Shown here: positions 5,012-6,501 of the stretch, in pieces
How the letters are laid out: each line of letters begins with the position of its first letter
Position numbering within the stretch: the first letter of the stretch is position 1
NCBI GenBank assembly: GCA_021804505.1
Contig: JAJZHL010000059.1
Span: 1 to 6,501 of the forward strand
Origin: Pseudomonadota bacterium
GTDB taxonomy: Bacteria; Pseudomonadota; Alphaproteobacteria; Rickettsiales; Rickettsiaceae
DNA: 6,501 bases
Reading direction: 5' to 3'
Translations under genes and position numbers: made by a program
Notes under the pieces: model-generated
Told to the model about the DNA's origin: nothing
Seen by the model: only the letters and a program-made list of their open reading frames with translations
Databases searched by the model: none

Positions 5012-6501
5012 TTATTTCTTTTTGCTACCAACTTGATTCAATTTACTACGATCTTCTAATGTACCCACTTTAACGGTATGACCTTCTGCAGGTGTTTTAC
5101 TAATATCAGACATACTAGCTCTACGTTTTGGAGGCACCTTATCTACATGCTTTTCTGTGGTTAATTTGCGATCAACTTTAGCTGAATAACCTTCTGAAAG
5201 TTTCTTATCGCTAATCTCAGACATGCTAGCCCTGCGTCCCGGCGGTGGCACTATCTCTGTAAACTTTGGAGCATCTTTCTTATCAAGTTTATAAGCCTGT
5301 TCCTGAACCGTAGGCGTACTAATTTCATCTTTTGTCTTGCTCTTTGATTTTGGTTTTTTAGCTTCTTTTTCTGGTTTTTCAGATTCTTTAGATTTTGTTT
5401 TGGTTTTGAAAAGTTTACCTAACTCATCAATAACTTTGTTTTGTTTCACTTGTGGTTGCTCTGGCTTCTGAACAACCGTCACTTTTTCTACTACTGGCTC
5501 GCTAGCTAATTTTGCTTTCGCCAAAGATTCTTTAAACCCTTCACGTGTTTGTGGTTCATATGCCTTCCATTCTTTAAGCAATGTAGTTTGCTCTGGAGTG
5601 ATTCCCACATAGCCACCAAAAACTTTCGTTATATTACCTCCCTTTGCAATTCCAGCCGCTACTAACCCATCAATCGTCATACCTTGCACCCCAGTAGCCT
5701 TTTCAAAGACAGTGTTGGTTATCACAGTTGAAATCACAGCAGCTACTGCAGACGCTACACCTACTACTGGCGCAAGAGGGCCTAATATAATACCATACGC
5801 AAGACCGGCGGTAAAACCAGCAGTAGCCGCAGCCACGTGAGAGCACTTAACATGCTTTACTACGTAACGTCCAATAAGGGCACAGCTGCCAACTACACCA
5901 ATAGTCGTTACTAGGCCAGCTGCTGCGGTAGCAAAAACGGTCACTGCACCGCTAGTAGCGCTAACGCCTAATGTCGTAAATAAAGTTGGAGAGGCAGTAC
6001 TGATAGCTACTGCAAGCATTTTCATTGGGATAGCTGCTATGGTAACTGACGTAGTGAATGCTGTCATACCCGGGATCAAACTTGCTACTGCTGTGGCAGT
6101 GGTAAGAAAGGGGGTAGCGAGCCAAGCTCCAGGAAGTAATGGCATTGCAACGGAGACAACTATGCATATAGCCAGCACTAAACCGATGACGGCTCCCGTT
6201 TTAAGTCCTATTCTATTACTAAAGGGCTGCTTTACGAAGCCACCCACGCTTTCGATCATAGACCCGCTTCCTTGGATCAAGCTTCCCAGCCCTTTACGTA
6301 AGAAGCCTCGACTTGCAGCATCTTCAGCGAGTTCTGTTTTCCGTTGCAGCTCAGTTATATTTACTTTGGTTTTGGTAATTGTACCATCCTCATTTATAAC
6401 ACACTCCAGTAGGTTATCACCATCTATCCCCTCAATATTGGCGTCTTTAAAAAGCGTATGTAAATTAACCAAGGCATTATTGAGTTTAGCTTTTTCTAAT
6501 A
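5012..6501 (-). CDS. Hypothetical membrane-associated protein with Lys-rich tail and RRASMS repeats, 5'-truncated by window edge
   Basis: I do not recognise this family. The minus-strand frame ends at TAA (5012-5014) and stays open to the right edge. Upstream of the TTG at 6470-6472 it continues without a stop (LEKAKLNNA before VNLHTLF) and no Shine-Dalgarno site precedes that TTG, so the true start probably lies outside the window. Numbering from the TTG (486 residues): 1-90 soluble, with acidic GIDGDN near 15-20; about 93-118, 122-150, 160-200 and 212-255 are hydrophobic and rich in Ala, Gly, Thr and Val, suggesting four or more membrane-inserting segments; 256-345 mixed; 346-382 very Lys/Ser/Glu-rich and probably disordered; 409-468 carries two copies of RRASMS(E/D)IS; the end is GSKKK. 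There is no signal peptide in view. It converges on the secretion operon across the palindromic region. It could be a membrane protein with a cytoplasmic tail or a secreted effector; neither is shown. Confidence 0.8.
   Translation of the reverse strand, partial: LEKAKLNNALVNLHTLFKDANIEGIDGDNLLECVINEDGTITKTKVNITELQRKTELAEDAASRGFLRKGLGSLIQGSGSMIESVGGFVKQPFSNRIGLKTGAVIGLVLAICIVVSVAMPLLPGAWLATPFLTTATAVASLIPGMTAFTTSVTIAAIPMKMLAVAISTASPTLFTTLGVSATSGAVTVFATAAAGLVTTIGVVGSCALIGRYVVKHVKCSHVAAATAGFTAGLAYGIILGPLAPVVGVASAVAAVISTVITNTVFEKATGVQGMTIDGLVAAGIAKGGNITKVFGGYVGITPEQTTLLKEWKAYEPQTREGFKESLAKAKLASEPVVEKVTVVQKPEQPQVKQNKVIDELGKLFKTKTKSKESEKPEKEAKKPKSKSKTKDEISTPTVQEQAYKLDKKDAPKFTEIVPPPGRRASMSEISDKKLSEGYSAKVDRKLTTEKHVDKVPPKRRASMSDISKTPAEGHTVKVGTLEDRSKLNQVGSKKK
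5069..5134 (-). repeat. Coding repeat copy 2 (PPKRRASMSDIS...EGHTVKV)
   Basis: This encodes residues 447-468 (counted from the TTG at 6472). It matches copy 1 in PP, RRASMS, IS, EG and KV, with a linker three residues shorter between the serine motif and EG. Arg-Arg-Ala-Ser is the classical consensus for basophilic Ser/Thr kinases such as protein kinase A (established knowledge); whether it is used that way here is unknown. It lies in a predicted disordered, basic C-terminal tail. Confidence 0.8.
5174..5248 (-). repeat. Coding repeat copy 1 (PPPGRRASMSEIS...EGYSAKV)
   Basis: This encodes residues 409-433 (counted from the TTG at 6472) of the hypothetical protein. It shares RRASMS(E/D)IS, a downstream EG and a KV with the second copy at 5069-5134. 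The DNA is also similar: CTAATCTCAGACATGCTAGC here against CTAATATCAGACATACTAGC there, two differences in 20. This indicates a true tandem-type duplication and not merely similar protein composition. Confidence 0.8.

Noticed and set aside
5012..5466. RTX (GGxGxDxxx) repeats that would mark a classical type I substrate
   Set aside because: The C-terminal region is Lys/Ser/Glu-rich and contains no glycine-aspartate nonapeptides. Any link to the exporter rests on neighbourhood only.
5961..6167. Minus-strand open frame of 68 codons in another frame of the hypothetical gene
   Set aside because: It is nested inside the longer minus-strand frame and has low-complexity composition; a shadow.

Overview
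The window looks like chromosome from an obligate intracellular alphaproteobacterium of the order Rickettsiales, most likely Rickettsia or a close relative in the Rickettsiaceae. This is inference from several things: clearly AT-rich DNA, weak or absent Shine-Dalgarno sites, an aspartate-semialdehyde dehydrogenase that looks rickettsial, a type I secretion pair of the PrtD/AprD-AprE kind without a linked outer-membrane channel, and intergenic palindromic debris (cores like 'cgagc...gcaatcta') of the sort that litters rickettsial genomes. No database search was possible.

Layout. Bases 1-117 are the 3' end of a HIT-family nucleotide-binding protein. It is followed after 23 bases by a complete asd (141-1163), which feeds the diaminopimelate branch used for peptidoglycan. 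A 166-base gap holds an AT-rich hairpin and a well-formed sigma70-type promoter (TTGTTA, 17 bases, TATAAT). This promoter probably drives a two-gene operon: a type I secretion ABC permease/ATPase (1330-3090) and, 11 bases later, its HlyD/AprE-family membrane-fusion adaptor (3102-4634). The TolC-like channel and any RTX-type substrate are not in the window.

The 377-base space between this operon and the next gene is not featureless. Five pairs of complementary segments nest around nearly one centre (about 4850-4864), so bases 4696-5004 read as a single large decayed palindrome. It ends in perfect 11-bp inverted repeats and has an imperfect rickettsial-type palindromic core.

The rest (5012-6501, minus strand, convergent with the operon) is one long reading frame that stays open to the right edge of the window. 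It is therefore almost certainly the C-terminal part of a longer gene. The only available 'start', a TTG at 6472, has no ribosome-binding support. The protein has a large alanine/glycine-rich hydrophobic region, then a lysine-rich hydrophilic tail with two copies of an RRASMS(E/D)IS repeat. I do not recognise the family. A membrane-associated or secreted, host-directed role, possibly as a substrate of the neighbouring exporter, is an attractive but unproven idea.
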